A DNA stretch of 64,000 nucleotides. It comes from Nemertoderma westbladi (Eukaryota > Xenacoelomorpha > Nemertodermatida > Nemertodermatidae). Of this stretch, positions 12,296-22,829 are shown piece by piece. The position numbers were made by a program, and so were the translations under genes. The notes under the pieces are model-generated. The model was not told the origin of the DNA. It ran no database searches and saw nothing but the letters and a program-made list of their open reading frames with translations. Each line of letters opens with the position of its first letter. Position 1 is the stretch's first letter. The DNA lies in contig JAUCBJ010001454.1 in NCBI GenBank assembly GCA_032718475.1, positions 1 to 64,000 of the forward strand, read 5' to 3'.

Positions 12296-12574
12296 TCATT
12301 GCTTCACGAAATAGAAGAAAAGGATTATTGTAATATTTCGTTTTATTCCATATCGTAACATCCAATCTTTTAACACCCTATCTCGTATAATCATGCCTCC
12401 CCCATCTCGTAGCACGTAATGCATTATTGTCAAAAAATTTGCAAAATAAACTTGGTCTCTAATCCGATCTATAGACTCTTGGGTGTCCACAACGGTATTA
12501 GTACATAGAACAACAGATTGGCAATAATAATTTGCTACAAGCGTGCAATAATAAATACAAAAGGGTGAGTACAA
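12296..12574 (-). CDS. 92-codon ORF, hypothetical, second copy
   Basis: Encodes the same residues as 3089-3367; see that entry. The sequence just past its stop codon differs, because the GGGCTAAGAAT arm of copy 1 is replaced here. Confidence 0.2.
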   Translation of the reverse strand: MYSPFCIYYCTLVANYYCQSVVLCTNTVVDTQESIDRIRDQVYFANFLTIMHYVLRDGGGMIIRDRVLKDWMLRYGIKRNITIILFFYFVKQ

Positions 12575-13052
12575 AACAAATACACAAGACCCAAAAACTT
12601 AAGACCTGTACGAAACACATGTGATAACTTTCGTTTATTGTTTTGGTTCCCCCAACTATGACTATGTAACCTGCTCCTTTACTAACCTGCTCCTTTAAAT
12701 GCCAATGAGACCTAACGCTCTTTGGGACCTAACGCTACTTTACCTCTTAGTTTTGTAAGTCCTTGGTCTTCGTTTTGTACTGACCCAGATACAAGAGCAG
12801 AAAACCAGCTATATCGTCCTGCTACAACGTCATTAACTTCAGCAACTGTATCATAGACCTATTTGCCTTTAACACTTTGCGTACCAACACGGTACGAGTT
12901 CATCACACGTATTGTCACGACACGTACTCGTGTTCATAAATCATGAAAATGCTCATAATGCCGCCTTTAAATACTGTAATTATAACTTAACCCCCATGGC
13001 AGCAAAGTGCCACCTTTACATATATATAATATTATCCTGATCCCCAGGGTAG

Positions 13053-13394
13053 TGTATTGATATTATTATTGTATTGATATTCCTTAGCTACGTACTCTAG
13101 ATCCGTTACTAGGCAACGGCCAATCAGCGATGGGCAGATTGCATGGGATATCGGGTGATGGGATTTCACAGTAGGTAGGATATATTATTCATGGATTGAT
13201 ATAGGATACTGGAGCTGTCATCCTGGACGGCTACAGACCGACAGCTCTGTACTGCACAGTATACTGCCACCGGTATGTCGGCCAGCAGTACCATCAGTCT
13301 ATCAGCACGTATTGAAATAATATAATACGACTTTGCGGCACTATATTATTTCTCACTCTTACTCGTATATCGGTATGCTTACGATATCATTATA
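13053..13394 (+). repeat. 5' long terminal repeat
   Basis: 342 bp, starting TGTATTGATATT and ending CGATATCATTATA. It differs from the 3' LTR only at 13328 (C here, T at 16089), a CpG-type transition. The start is fixed by the purine tract before the 3' copy and by the GGTAG duplication. The 3' end TA instead of the usual CA is unusual but is the same in both LTRs. Confidence 0.95.
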
Positions 13395-13412
13395 TGGCGC
13401 AGTGATCTATTT
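13395..13412 (+). promoter_or_regulatory. Primer-binding site
   Basis: TGGCGCAGTGATC follows the 5' LTR with no gap. TGGCGC is complementary to a tRNA 3' end GCGCCA, as in several Ty3/Gypsy elements. The tRNA species cannot be fixed from so short a match. Confidence 0.75.
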
Positions 13413-13424
13413 ATGAACTGAACT

Positions 13425-14162
13425 ATGCCTCCTAAACGCGGTGCTAAAAATTTAGCCGCTGCAGGCAAAGACGATAACGCGGGTTCATCAGACTCGGATA
13501 ATGTCGATCCAGCGGATCGGTACAACATCCGAGATATGCGACGCGAACTGAATCAGCAACGAGCACACGCGGATGACAGACTCGATCAACTGACCCAGTT
13601 GATGTTGAAGGCGCAGGTCGACGCCGACGCACGTTTGGCACAGCACCAGGCTGACGCCCTCCAACAACGAGCCGACTCCGATGCTCGGATGATGCAACTA
13701 ATTGCTGCCCTCCAGGGCCAACAAGGTGCGGGACCCGGTGCTGCCGCTGCACCTCCCGCCGCCGCCGTGGGACACCCAGCTCCCGCGCAACCCCAACCTC
13801 GACGTCGCGTGATAGATATATCCGGGCTAGAGAAGATCGATGGCGACATCGAATTCACTCCGTTCCGTCGCTGGAGAGAGACCTGGCGCGTCCACGCGCA
13901 CCGCCAACAGGCCTCCACCTTCCCCCGAGATGAACAGGTCTACGCCCTCGTTTCCGCTCTCGGACGCGACCTCCAGCGAATGTTGACAGTGACTCTCCAT
14001 GTCAACATCGATGCACCGGAGACGACGACGGACTCCATCCTCGACGATCTCCAGGCCCACCTCCGGTCGAAGAGAAGCATCGCCATCGACGGGATCCGGT
14101 TCCACGACCGGAGGCAGGGAGCCAACGAATCCTTCGACACCTTCCACACTTCACCCTTATAG
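13425..14162 (+). CDS. gag: Gag N-terminal portion of Ty3/Gypsy element (truncated)
   Basis: Starts MPPKRGAKNLAAAGK soon after the primer-binding site. Residues 1-35 are charged and polar. A helical Gln/Ala/Asp-rich, probably coiled-coil stretch follows (about 36-95), then a Pro/Ala linker (about 100-128), then the start of a capsid-like region with FTPFRRWRETW (about 145-156) and ESFDTF near residue 237. It ends after residue 245, where the reading frame runs into RNase H sequence in another frame and stops. The C-terminal capsid, any zinc knuckle and protease are deleted. The GC content is much higher than in the surrounding DNA, as in many active retroelements. Confidence 0.85.
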   Translation: MPPKRGAKNLAAAGKDDNAGSSDSDNVDPADRYNIRDMRRELNQQRAHADDRLDQLTQLMLKAQVDADARLAQHQADALQQRADSDARMMQLIAALQGQQGAGPGAAAAPPAAAVGHPAPAQPQPRRRVIDISGLEKIDGDIEFTPFRRWRETWRVHAHRQQASTFPRDEQVYALVSALGRDLQRMLTVTLHVNIDAPETTTDSILDDLQAHLRSKRSIAIDGIRFHDRRQGANESFDTFHTSPL

Positions 14163-15781
14163 TCGACCACCAGCCACTCGTTACTATCCTGGATCGCTAC
14201 ACAATCGATGCCACGGATAATACTCGCCTCCAGCGGCTGAAATCTAAACTGACTCCGTATACCTTCACTACAGTGTGGAGGAAGGGTAAGGATCATCGGA
14301 TTCCCGATGCATTATCCCGCGCTCCCGTTGACGATCCATCCTCCGATGACCTGATCGACGACGGCGATATGGCGTACTACATACATGCGGTAACCCGGCA
14401 GAAAGCCGCCGAACTCTACGAGAGTTCGGAGCAATCGGAGGAGTTCTCCGACTTGATCCTCGACGCCCTCTGCAAGACCGCCCGGGACGACCCCGACTAC
14501 ATGGAACTCCTCGTCGCCACACAGTCCGGGTTCCCGCTGGCCTCCCGCCAACTCCCAGGAGTCTCTCCCTATTGGTCCGTCCGGGAGGAACTCACCACGG
14601 ACCACGAACTCGTCCTTTACGGGCAGCGGATTATTATTCCGCGGGCCGAGCGACGGACCACCCTCGCGCGACTTCACGCCGCCCACCAGGGTGTAGAGAA
14701 AACTCTCCGCCGTACCCGCCAGACGGTGTACTGGCCCGGGCTCACCAACGATGTCCGGACTACCATTTCATCGTGTGATGCCTGTCTCACACACCGCCCC
14801 AGTCTCACCAAGGAACCTCTCCTACGAGACCGAGAGGCCACCCGGCCCTTCGAGGAGATTTCTGCCGATCTCTTCGCCCTCGACGGCCGGAACTACCTCG
14901 CCATAGCGGACCGTTACTCTGGGTGGCCCGAAATATACGGCTACACCAGCCATCCAACCGCCGCTACAACAGCAGCCCATATACGGGACGTTTTTATACG
15001 CTTCGGCATCCCCGTACGGTTCTCCTCCGACGGCGGCCCACAATTCGCGGGGTCCAATTTCGTGGACTTCCTTAGCGACTGGGGAGTACAGCAGACGTTC
15101 TCCTCCCCGGAATACCCACAGAGCAACGGCCATGCAGAGTCTGCCGTTAAGGCTCTGAAGAGTTTGATAACAAAAACTGGGGGAAAAATAAACTCTACGG
15201 CATTCCAGGAGGGCCTCCTGGAATTAAGAAACTCACCCCGCGCACACGGCCAATCACCGGCCCAGATTTTATTTGGGCACCCAACACGCTCACGGGTACC
15301 TGCACACAGCCGGGCTTTCCTCTTGGGACACCAAACGACCAGGACCGCACTCGACGCTGCAGTGCCAAAACTCATTGAGTCTCAGGCCGAGGATTACAAC
15401 CGCGGGGCCAAAACCCTCCCCACCCTCTCAGTGGGAGACCCGGTGCGGATCCAAAACCCAACCACCAAGCGTTGGGACCGCACTGGTGTTGTGGTCGAAG
15501 CGGCCTCACACCGCAGTTACCGGATCAAATTACAGTCCGGCCGTTGTCTCACCCGCAACCGACGCCACCTTCTGAGGAACACAGCTATCGGGACATCGGG
15601 GGACATTAACAGCGGGCACAATGGTTATAATGCTAGAGGAACCCCATCAAACCCAACTAAGGGCGTTCACTGGGCAACACAGCTTACCAGCACCAGCCCG
15701 GAAAATATACCAGATTTACAACACAACAACACCCACCCAACACGTCGGCGACGTCAACCAGACAGACTCCATTATGGATAG
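14147..15781 (+). CDS. pol: Pol remnant: RNase H tail plus integrase
   Basis: Open from about 14147 in one frame to the stop at 15781. It starts with the last part of RNase H (HFTLIVDHQPL, then KGKDHRIPDALSRAP). From a GTG at 14273, residues 131-171 form the integrase zinc-binding region (His135, His138, Cys168, Cys171), with YWPG at 153-156. The catalytic core has Asp199 (ADLF), Asp253 (SSDGG) and Glu289 (HAES); the last two are 35 residues apart, a DD35E core. A C-terminal basic module follows (VGDPVRI near 407, RRHLL near 435). The integrase looks intact. Gag and this frame are joined out of frame at about 14137-14150 by the deletion, so it probably lacks a normal start. Confidence 0.92.
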   Translation, partial: HFTLIVDHQPLVTILDRYTIDATDNTRLQRLKSKLTPYTFTTVWRKGKDHRIPDALSRAPVDDPSSDDLIDDGDMAYYIHAVTRQKAAELYESSEQSEEFSDLILDALCKTARDDPDYMELLVATQSGFPLASRQLPGVSPYWSVREELTTDHELVLYGQRIIIPRAERRTTLARLHAAHQGVEKTLRRTRQTVYWPGLTNDVRTTISSCDACLTHRPSLTKEPLLRDREATRPFEEISADLFALDGRNYLAIADRYSGWPEIYGYTSHPTAATTAAHIRDVFIRFGIPVRFSSDGGPQFAGSNFVDFLSDWGVQQTFSSPEYPQSNGHAESAVKALKSLITKTGGKINSTAFQEGLLELRNSPRAHGQSPAQILFGHPTRSRVPAHSRAFLLGHQTTRTALDAAVPKLIESQAEDYNRGAKTLPTLSVGDPVRIQNPTTKRWDRTGVVVEAASHRSYRIKLQSGRCLTRNRRHLLRNTAIGTSGDINSGHNGYNARGTPSNPTKGVHWATQLTSTSPENIPDLQHNNTHPTRRRRQPDRLHYG

Positions 15782-15801
15782 TTTGTTGGGAGTCCCACAA
15801 A

Positions 15802-15813
15802 CTAGAAGGGGGG
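15802..15813 (+). promoter_or_regulatory. Polypurine tract
   Basis: AGAAGGGGGG directly before the TGTATTG start of the 3' LTR: the plus-strand primer site of the retroelement. It independently fixes the LTR boundary. Confidence 0.9.
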
Positions 15814-16155
15814 TGTATTGATATTATTATTGTATTGATATTCCTTAGCTACGTACTCTAGATCCGTTACTAGGCAACGGCCAATCAGCGATGGGCAGAT
15901 TGCATGGGATATCGGGTGATGGGATTTCACAGTAGGTAGGATATATTATTCATGGATTGATATAGGATACTGGAGCTGTCATCCTGGACGGCTACAGACC
16001 GACAGCTCTGTACTGCACAGTATACTGCCACCGGTATGTCGGCCAGCAGTACCATCAGTCTATCAGCACGTATTGAAATAATATAATATGACTTTGCGGC
16101 ACTATATTATTTCTCACTCTTACTCGTATATCGGTATGCTTACGATATCATTATA
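15814..16155 (+). repeat. 3' long terminal repeat
   Basis: 342 bp, identical to the 5' LTR apart from T at 16089. It is followed directly by the GGTAG target duplication and then by sequence continuing copy 1 at about 3851. Confidence 0.95.
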
Positions 16156-16517
16156 GGTAGCAGTGTTTCGCCTTTATATAATTATAACCTAACCCTCATG
16201 GCGGCAGAGTGCCGCCTTTACATATATTATCCTGACGCCCATGGCGACAGGGTGCCGCCTCTTTATAAAAACCTCTTATAACTTTCTTATAACTATTGGG
16301 GCGGATAAATGGAGTTCATATTCGTGTCGTGCAGGAAAAACTGGTCTAGAAAAATTAATTTATTGCTTGAAGGGATTCCTGTTGGTTTGATTAATTTTAA
16401 ATTACATAGTTTATGCAATTTAATTTAAATTTAGCCAATGTTACAAATGATTAATCTGGTTGTTCATATCCCTTAATGCTTGGAACTAGATGAACATAAT
16501 AAATTCATCCGATTCGA

Positions 16518-17116
16518 ATGCGTTTCACCCAAACCTCTTTTCCTCAGTTGAACAAAAATCTCGCACTCCTAGTTATGAACTGATGAAATGCGTTGGCGAG
16601 AGTGTTTCAACCAAATACGTCTGTAAATATCTGAGAAATATCAATCCCAGTAGCTTGGATTCTTATAATTTGATTAACTTTATTTGACAAAATCCTGAAT
16701 ACGGAGAATTATTCATAAACGCACACCCAGAGTTACAAGAAGTTCATAGATGACCATATGAATACAAAGCAAGAGAACATGAATTAGAAAAAACGATTAA
16801 ACCAAGAAAATTCCTTACTACATACGGTCGACCTACCGCTGTTGTACAGACAACCAATCAAGGACCAGTAAGAGCTGCCGTCCTGAAAAGAGCCCTAAAG
16901 GTTGTTCAATCCTGATTCCCCGATATGGATATCGACCAACCGGGTACCTCGACGGGCGGATGCAGCGACCACAATCCTAACCCTTCTGATGCAATTGTAT
17001 TGCACCCTTCCCCCAGGAGATATAGCCCTCCTAGTAAAGTGGCTCGCCCTAAAGAGAAAAAGACTCTTGCAAGTTTTAAGAAACTCCGTAAACACCGTTC
17101 GCGAAAGAAGGACTGA
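16518..17116 (+). pseudogene. Gag-like gene relic A
   Basis: Homologous at protein level to relic B downstream (shared SYELMKC/SYELIKR, YLRNIN, NAHPELQ, PYEYKA, MDIDQPGTSTG/MDIDHLGTSTG motifs). Open from about 16490 to 16687, then broken by in-frame TGA codons near 16685 and 16751 and another before 16925; the basic tail ends KKLRKHRSRKKD at 17116. The zinc knuckle seen in relic B is not present upstream. Probably a retroelement Gag or Gag-derived protein; the family is not identified. Confidence 0.6.
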
Positions 17117-18090
17117 TAGTTTAGAGTATTTTTATATTAGAAACTGTGATTTTATGTATATTTTATAGACTTAAATCCCATTTTCTGAGAGCGGTGTAAA
17201 AGCTTTTGCGGACAAAATAAGTCATTTTGAGCAATGCGCTAAATACTCTAAAAGGCTTATAAACTTATGCAACTACGCATCTGTCAAAACTCAGAGCTGA
17301 GATAACGAAATCTACCAGCTGTTTCTTTGTGTGAAGGATCTGTGTTAGTTGTTGACATATTTGAGCCAATCAGAGCTATCTTCCTTTACCTGTGCTCTGT
17401 AGCCTATGTAAAATGACGCAATGCTGCAAATTTCTCAGAATTCATTCATTCTGATTTTCTAGCTGTTCTGACATCGCCCGAAAACATCAGTGGCCTGAGA
17501 GAGTCATAAGAACGCAAATCTATTAATATTGTCACAACAAAACATTTAAATTCATTTCAAACCTAACACCGTTTTCTACTGTTTTATACTGTTATTAGCT
17601 GATGTTATATATTAATGGATGTTATATACTGATAGAATACTGATGAATAATCGTTAAATCACCCTTAACTTTCTTAATTACTGAGGTAAGCAGAAGGGTG
17701 TATCAGTGGCAATTGTGGCTCAATTTATAGTGGTCTGTATGAATTTAATGCTATTTCATAACCCCAACGTATGTGAGGTGCGATCCTCCTTATATATGAT
17801 TAAAATCTGTGACAGTCGGCAAATCAGTGTGCATTAGTGTGAATATTAGTGTATAAAGTTAGTGTGAAGGTTAATAAAGCATTCCTAAAGTATGCGCCAT
17901 TTGCGTTATCTCATTGCCACTAGTTGTAATTAGTGTCAGTCATAACTCTGTGTGATACTTAAAGTGCCACGCCCCAAAGGAACTGTTAATATTTCCCCAA
18001 AAGTAAATATAGTTGTCGGAGATTATATCATAGTGATCAATCGAATAATACAAAGTAGCCTACTCCTCTCTCTACAATAGGATCCAGTCT
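17117..18090. other. Unassigned stretch between Gag-like relics
   Basis: AT-rich non-coding DNA. A stretch rich in TTAGTGTGAA with AATAAAG (about 17830-17885) could be a polyadenylation region or LTR fragment of the element that carried relic A. No matching second LTR was found. Confidence 0.35.
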
Positions 18091-18220
18091 CCCACACCCG
18101 TGGGTCATACGCCACGCTAGACTGGCTTCAGCTGATGTCAATTAGTACGGGTGATTATCAACTCATAAGACACTTAAATTAGCAGGTTAAACTGTTAAAG
18201 GTCTAAAAGCGCGAACAACA
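18091..18220 (+). repeat. 130-bp block repeated at 19132-19262
   Basis: Starts CCCACACCCGTGGGTCATACGCC and ends with a TCTAAAAGCGCGAAC motif. It recurs with differences after relic B. Its place downstream of each Gag-like relic suggests it belongs to the same element. Confidence 0.7.
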
Positions 18221-18336
18221 ACCCAATATTTTTGAAAACGGTTTTCACTACTAGGAAGACAATAGATTTTTAGGAAAGGTCATAAAATTTCAGATTCCCA
18301 ACTGGGTTTGTTTCAAAATTATAATAAAAAAACCAC

Positions 18337-18356
18337 GGGGGGGGGGGGGGGGGGGG
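18337..18356 (+). repeat. Poly-G tract (20 G)
   Basis: Uninterrupted run of 20 G just before relic B. Other runs occur at 33195-33208 (14), 45084-45108 (25) and 49403-49417 (15). The stated lengths may carry sequencing error. Confidence 0.95.
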
Positions 18357-18366
18357 TCATATTGAT

Positions 18367-19120
18367 TTGATATTCTTAGCTGTCTGCCCCCAGTTTATTA
18401 CACAATGTCATTACTGCCAACTAAAGGGACACGCTAGGTGGGATTGCCCTTTTAGCACAGACATTGAATGCGTAGACGAGTTGATTGTACTTCGATACAT
18501 ACGAGCTTGGGAAGCTAGCGCAGATCTTCACTACGAGTCGCGTCAACGATATTATTCAGAACGCGCATATGAAGGAGTATATGTTATGCATTTCACCCCT
18601 ATCTTTTTCCCCAAGTCGAACAGAAAACTCGTATTCCCAGCTACGAATTAATAAAACGCATTGGTGAGTGTATTTCCACCAAATATGTCCAAAAATATTT
18701 GAGAAATATTAATCAAAATAATCTTGGTTCTTATAACTTGATTAGTTTTATTAGCCAAGACCTTGAATACGGTGAGATGTTTATAAATGCGCACCCTGAA
18801 TTGCAAGGTGTCCACCGACGTCCATATGAGTACAAGGCAAGCAAATGGGAATTAGAAAGAACTGTTAGACCCCTAAAATTCCTCACTACTCTTAGTCTAC
18901 CCACAGCAGTCATCAAACGACTAAAGCAGGACCAGTACAAGCTGCTGTCCTGAGACGAGCCTTAAAGGTTATGCGCCCTCGATCCCTTCAGTCATCCGAT
19001 AAACGTGTCGATATCGCAGTTCCACCACAGGAGAGAAGTGGACCTCCTATGGATATTGATCATCTGGGTACCTCGACCGGTGCATACACCGACCGCAACC
19101 AAAACCGTGACGTATCACAT
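18367..19120 (+). pseudogene. Gag-like gene relic B with CCHC zinc knuckle
   Basis: The first frame contains CHYCQLKGHARWDC, a canonical C-X2-C-X4-H-X4-C zinc knuckle (residues 14-27 of the ORF at 18367). A frameshift in a C-run near 18605-18620 moves the rest into the frame of 18699-18953 (YLRNINQNN, NAHPELQGVHRRPYEYKA). Later shifts lead to MDIDHLGTSTG near 19050. CCHC knuckles of this spacing are typical of retroelement Gag proteins and of domesticated derivatives. It is decayed and cannot be expressed intact. Confidence 0.65.
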
Positions 19121-19131
19121 CAAAACAGTAT

Positions 19132-19262
19132 CCCACACATAGTGGGTCATACGCCGCTTTAGACTGACTTCGGCTGTGGTCATATTTTGTAGGGGCTGTC
19201 AGATATTATAAGACAAATAAATTAGCAGGTTAATCTGTTAAAGATCTAAAAGCGTGAACAGG
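19132..19262 (+). repeat. 130-bp block, second copy
   Basis: Diverged copy of 18091-18220 downstream of relic B. Confidence 0.7.
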
Positions 19263-19429
19263 ATTGGAAGCGATATTCAGAAGTACATTTCACATTGCAC
19301 CTTGAGATTCTTACATCCACTATTCCTCGCTTTTGTAATTATCTTTGAATATATAAACTGGTGTAACACTTCTTCGATCACTGGTGACCTCGATATATAG
19401 ATATGGCTGTTGTGTACGATATCAAGCAG

Positions 19430-19575
19430 TTCCAGATTTAATAGATAATAATAAAAGAGTCAGTATAATAAAAGACAATAATCAACTAAGGAAGGTCGAT
19501 GACTTCCAGTACCTCGGATCATGGATAGAGAGTAGCAAAAAGGACATAGAAGTTAGGAAAGCAAAGGCTTGGATG
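19430..19575 (+). mobile_element. LINE RT C-terminal fragment
   Basis: About 145 bp nearly identical to 25740-25870 of the LINE at 22.83-26.33 kb (shared NNQLRKVDDFQYLGSW, then IESS and VRKAKAW). It is cut off on both sides. Confidence 0.9.
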
Positions 19576-20877
19576 AAAAACCCCACTTGACTTACCTAAT
19601 AAATCTCTCAATTAACAACGGTTTTTTTCCTACTGCCCTGAAACATGCCAAAATCTACAAGACAGCTGACCCAGCGGACAAAAAATAATTACAGGCCAAT
19701 ATCAGTATTGCCACTTTCAGTAAAGTTTATGATCGTATCATTAATAATCAACTAACCTCATACCTAAACAAATACACAATACTATCACACTGTCAACACA
19801 CGGCTTCCACAAACAAAATACCAGAACAGACGCAATACGTACAGTTACAGAACGCTTGCAGCAGGCCCTGGACAATGGTGACTCCGCATGCTTAATAGCA
19901 ATTTTAAAGGAGGTCTTTGATACCTTGAACCATACAATACTACTAAATAAATTACAATGTTATGGTATCAGAGGTCTTCCACATCAATTGATATCGAGGT
20001 TACTCACTGACCGAACCCAGACATTCGTAATAAACAACACCCACTCAACTCTCCTATCCCCACTATGTATGGCACCCCACAAGGAGCATTTTAAGTGCCA
20101 CCCTCTTCTTACGATACATCTACGACCTACCAAACTGCAACAAATCTCTCACAACCTTATTTCCAGATGACACAAACTTACTTTACACACATTCTAATAC
20201 TAACACAATAATTACAACCACCAATAACGAACTATCACACATCAATAATTGGCTAATATATAAAAAATTATCTCTAAATCTGAAAAAAACAGAATATCTC
20301 AATTTTTCTAATAAAAAAAATACATAAAACAACAACAACTACTAATAAATATCGACATATTAAAAGAGAAAAACCAAACAAAATTTCTGGGAATCTGGAT
20401 AGATGATCAACTTACATTGAAATACCATTGCACTTATGTATTATAAATAAAATCGCAAAATAATGTGGAATATGTTTCAAAATTCGCCACATAAACATAC
20501 TGAAAATGATATACTACTCACTAATATACTAATACTAATACTAATATATTCTGTATGGTTTAACACTATGGGGAAACACCTACGACAAATATATACAAAC
20601 CAATTAGGGTAAAAATAAATAAAGTAGTAGGCCTATGTGCTATCACGGTTAATCATTACCGCATTCAAATCCAATATACAAATCACTAGAAATATTACCG
20701 ATAGAACAACATACAAACTTGAAATATCAAAATTACTGTCGGAAATAAATTAAAAATAGAAAAAAACAACCTTTCATTACGTCATCATTTTCTCATTCAT
20801 CTACAATACATAACTATATAACTAGATTAGTCTCAACCAATAACTATTTTGTCAAGCTACAATTCACATTCAAGTAG
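19576..20877 (+). pseudogene. Decayed LINE reverse transcriptase, lineage 2
   Basis: Conceptual translation in shifting frames shows RT landmarks. DTLNHTILLNKLQCYGIRG (about 19918-19975) is the motif A region. A mutated copy of the region preceding the catalytic Asp pair ends in a disrupted FPDDTNL-like segment near 20160-20180. A thumb-like region with NNWL and KLSLNLKKTEYLNFSNK follows, and near 20540-20600 a degraded segment resembling the C-terminal YGxxxWGN region. Many stops and shifts. It differs from the flanking LINEs and resembles Jockey/CR1-type RTs. No poly(A) tail is seen. Confidence 0.7.
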
Positions 20878-22560
20878 TACCAACCACCAAGGTTAAGGCT
20901 GAATCACCAGCCGATCGCCTCAATGGTTGGAAAGCCCACTTTGAAAAGCTCCTCAATAATGACAGGGTATTGCCTGATAACTTTATAGAAGTAAAAGTAT
21001 CTGAGTCTGTACTCCCAGATATTCCCATTGGCGATATCTCCTTTGCAGAAGTGAAGGCTAACCAATCGTGGCAGTGGAGTAGATGGTGTTCCCCCTGAGG
21101 TCTATAAAATACCTGAGTGTTTAAAGCTCATCTATCCCATCATAGTAGACATGTACCGAACAACAAGAGTCCCACAAGAAATGAAAACAAATAAGTTGGT
21201 GCCAGTTCCCAAGAAGGGCAACCTAACACTCTATGGTTCTTTTCGGGGAATCTCATTGATCTCGATTGCTGCAAAGCTATACAATAGAATTTTATTAAAT
21301 CGCATCAGGGATCCCATTGAGAGACTACTCCGTGGAAATCAGAATGGGTTCCGTAAAGGTCGTGGGACCATGGAGCCCATTTTGGCACTTAGAAGGATAA
21401 TTGAAGAGTTATCAAAAAAGAAAGACAGGCACCTGGCTGTTATCTTTGTTGACTTCTTCAAGGCCTTTGATTCAGTCTCTCGCTCACGTATGTTCAGCAT
21501 ACTTTCATTATATGGGATTCCTGATGAAATTATTGCAACAATCAGATCAGTATACGGTGGTTCGACAACATTTGTGTCTACTGTTGACGGTGACACAGAA
21601 CCATTTGAAGTTTTATGGGGCGTCCTCCAGGGAGACACACTTGCACCATTCTTGTTCATAATTGTTGTTGACTATGTTCTACGCATGTCCTTAGATCATC
21701 ATAATGATGATGGGGTGATGATAACTCCAACTACTGGCTCCAGAAGTCGAGGAAATCCCGCCAAGTACCTAACTGATCTAGACTTTGCTGATGACTTAGG
21801 AGTACTCTCAGAATCACTAGAGGGAGCCCAACGGCTCCTCAGCTCATTAGAACATGCTGCTTCTAGTGTTGGTCTTTTTATTAACTCCAGAAAGACCAAA
21901 ATTGACTTTGTCCAAATATCAAAGACATGTCAAAGTTAACTTTGAAAGTCCTCAGCAAGTCTCTGATCGGATGAGCATAAGCTCAAAAGATGGTATGCTT
22001 GAGCATGTGGATGACTTCTGTTACCTGGGATCATGGATCCGGAAGTCAGGTGAGGACCTTCGAATACGTAAGGGAAAGGCATGGACAGCCTTGAATAGGC
22101 TTTCCAGGATTTGGAAGTCACCGAGAATTAATCGGAAACTTAAGGTCCGATTATTTAGAGCAGCAGTAGTTCCAGTACTCCTCTATGGGAGTCCATGCTG
22201 GGCTCTAACTGCTGAGGACACCAAATCTCTGGATGGCACATTCACAAGAATGCTACGCCGGGTTCATTGTGTCAAGTACAATGCACACATCTCCAACCAG
22301 ACACTATATAACATTGGAGGTGTCTTATTGGTTCCCCCAAGCTTGACACTAGAACAAAATCGCCTCCGCTTTGCAGGACATTGCTTTCGCCGTGAGGACC
22401 AGCCAGTGCTTATTCTTGTACTTTGGCAGCCTCTTGGAGTATAGCCCATGACTATCTTGAAACGCATCTTAAAGGACACTGGCCTTGAAGATGCGGATGA
22501 TCTAGCAAATGTCATGGGTGATAGGGAGTTGTGGCGCTGCAATTTTGTCGATAAGCCGGC
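20878..22560 (+). pseudogene. LINE reverse transcriptase, 5'-truncated
   Basis: Starts in the RT linker (WKAHFEKLLNNDR near 20932). A frameshift lies near 21065, then the frame is open from before 21151 to 21939: RT finger region (RGISLISIAAKLYNRILLNR), motif A FVDFFKAFDSVS, VLQGDTLAP, and an intact catalytic LDFADD (about 21781-21798). A second frameshift near 21900-21940 leads into the ORF 21854-22444 with the thumb/C-terminal part (VDDFCYLGSWI, then VVPVLLYG, RRVHCVKYNAHISN). A TAG at 22443-22445 interrupts the last part. Same broad family as the LINE at 22.83-26.33 kb but a different subfamily. The endonuclease is lost. Confidence 0.85.
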
Positions 22561-22829
22561 ACAGCTTTCTTAAAAATGCAGCTGCAGTGCAGCATGCCGA
22601 TCCTAGTACATGTAGTAGTAGTAGAATGACTAGTAGCATTTTAACCGCAAATCTTGTTTCATTCAATGACCGCTAGAGGGCGACTGGAAATTTGAAAATG
22701 TTTCGAAAAAAATGTTTAGCCATATTTTAACAGCCCATACTGTATAAAAACAAAATGTTTTTATTTCAGTAGAAATTGTAGAAATTTAAAAAAAGTGTTC
22801 AGGGTGGGCGGGTGTACTTCCCCTTAAAA
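22561..22829 (+). other. LINE 3' tail region with CCGCTAGAGGGCG motif
   Basis: Follows the truncated LINE coding sequence and is probably its 3' untranslated region, containing TAGTAGTAGTAGAATGAC. It carries CCGCTAGAGGGCG at 22670-22682, the same 13-mer that recurs in the Helitron-like array at 54-64 kb. Confidence 0.5.

Larger units (their letters stand above)
13053..16155 (+). mobile_element. Ty3/Gypsy LTR retrotransposon, internally deleted
   Basis: 3103-bp element with 342-bp LTRs differing at one position, flanked by the 5-bp target duplication GGTAG (13048-13052 and 16156-16160). Copy 1 of the host segment (around 3845-3850) retains the empty site with a single GGTAG. Order: 5' LTR, primer-binding site, gag start, RNase H remnant, integrase, polypurine tract, 3' LTR. 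Protease, reverse transcriptase and most of RNase H are missing, so it can move only with proteins supplied in trans. The gene order with integrase last and the 5-bp duplication fit Ty3/Gypsy. Confidence 0.95.

Noticed and set aside
13444-15375. Several minus-strand and off-frame ORFs over the Ty3 element
   Set aside because: Shadows of the gag and integrase frames in GC-rich sequence.
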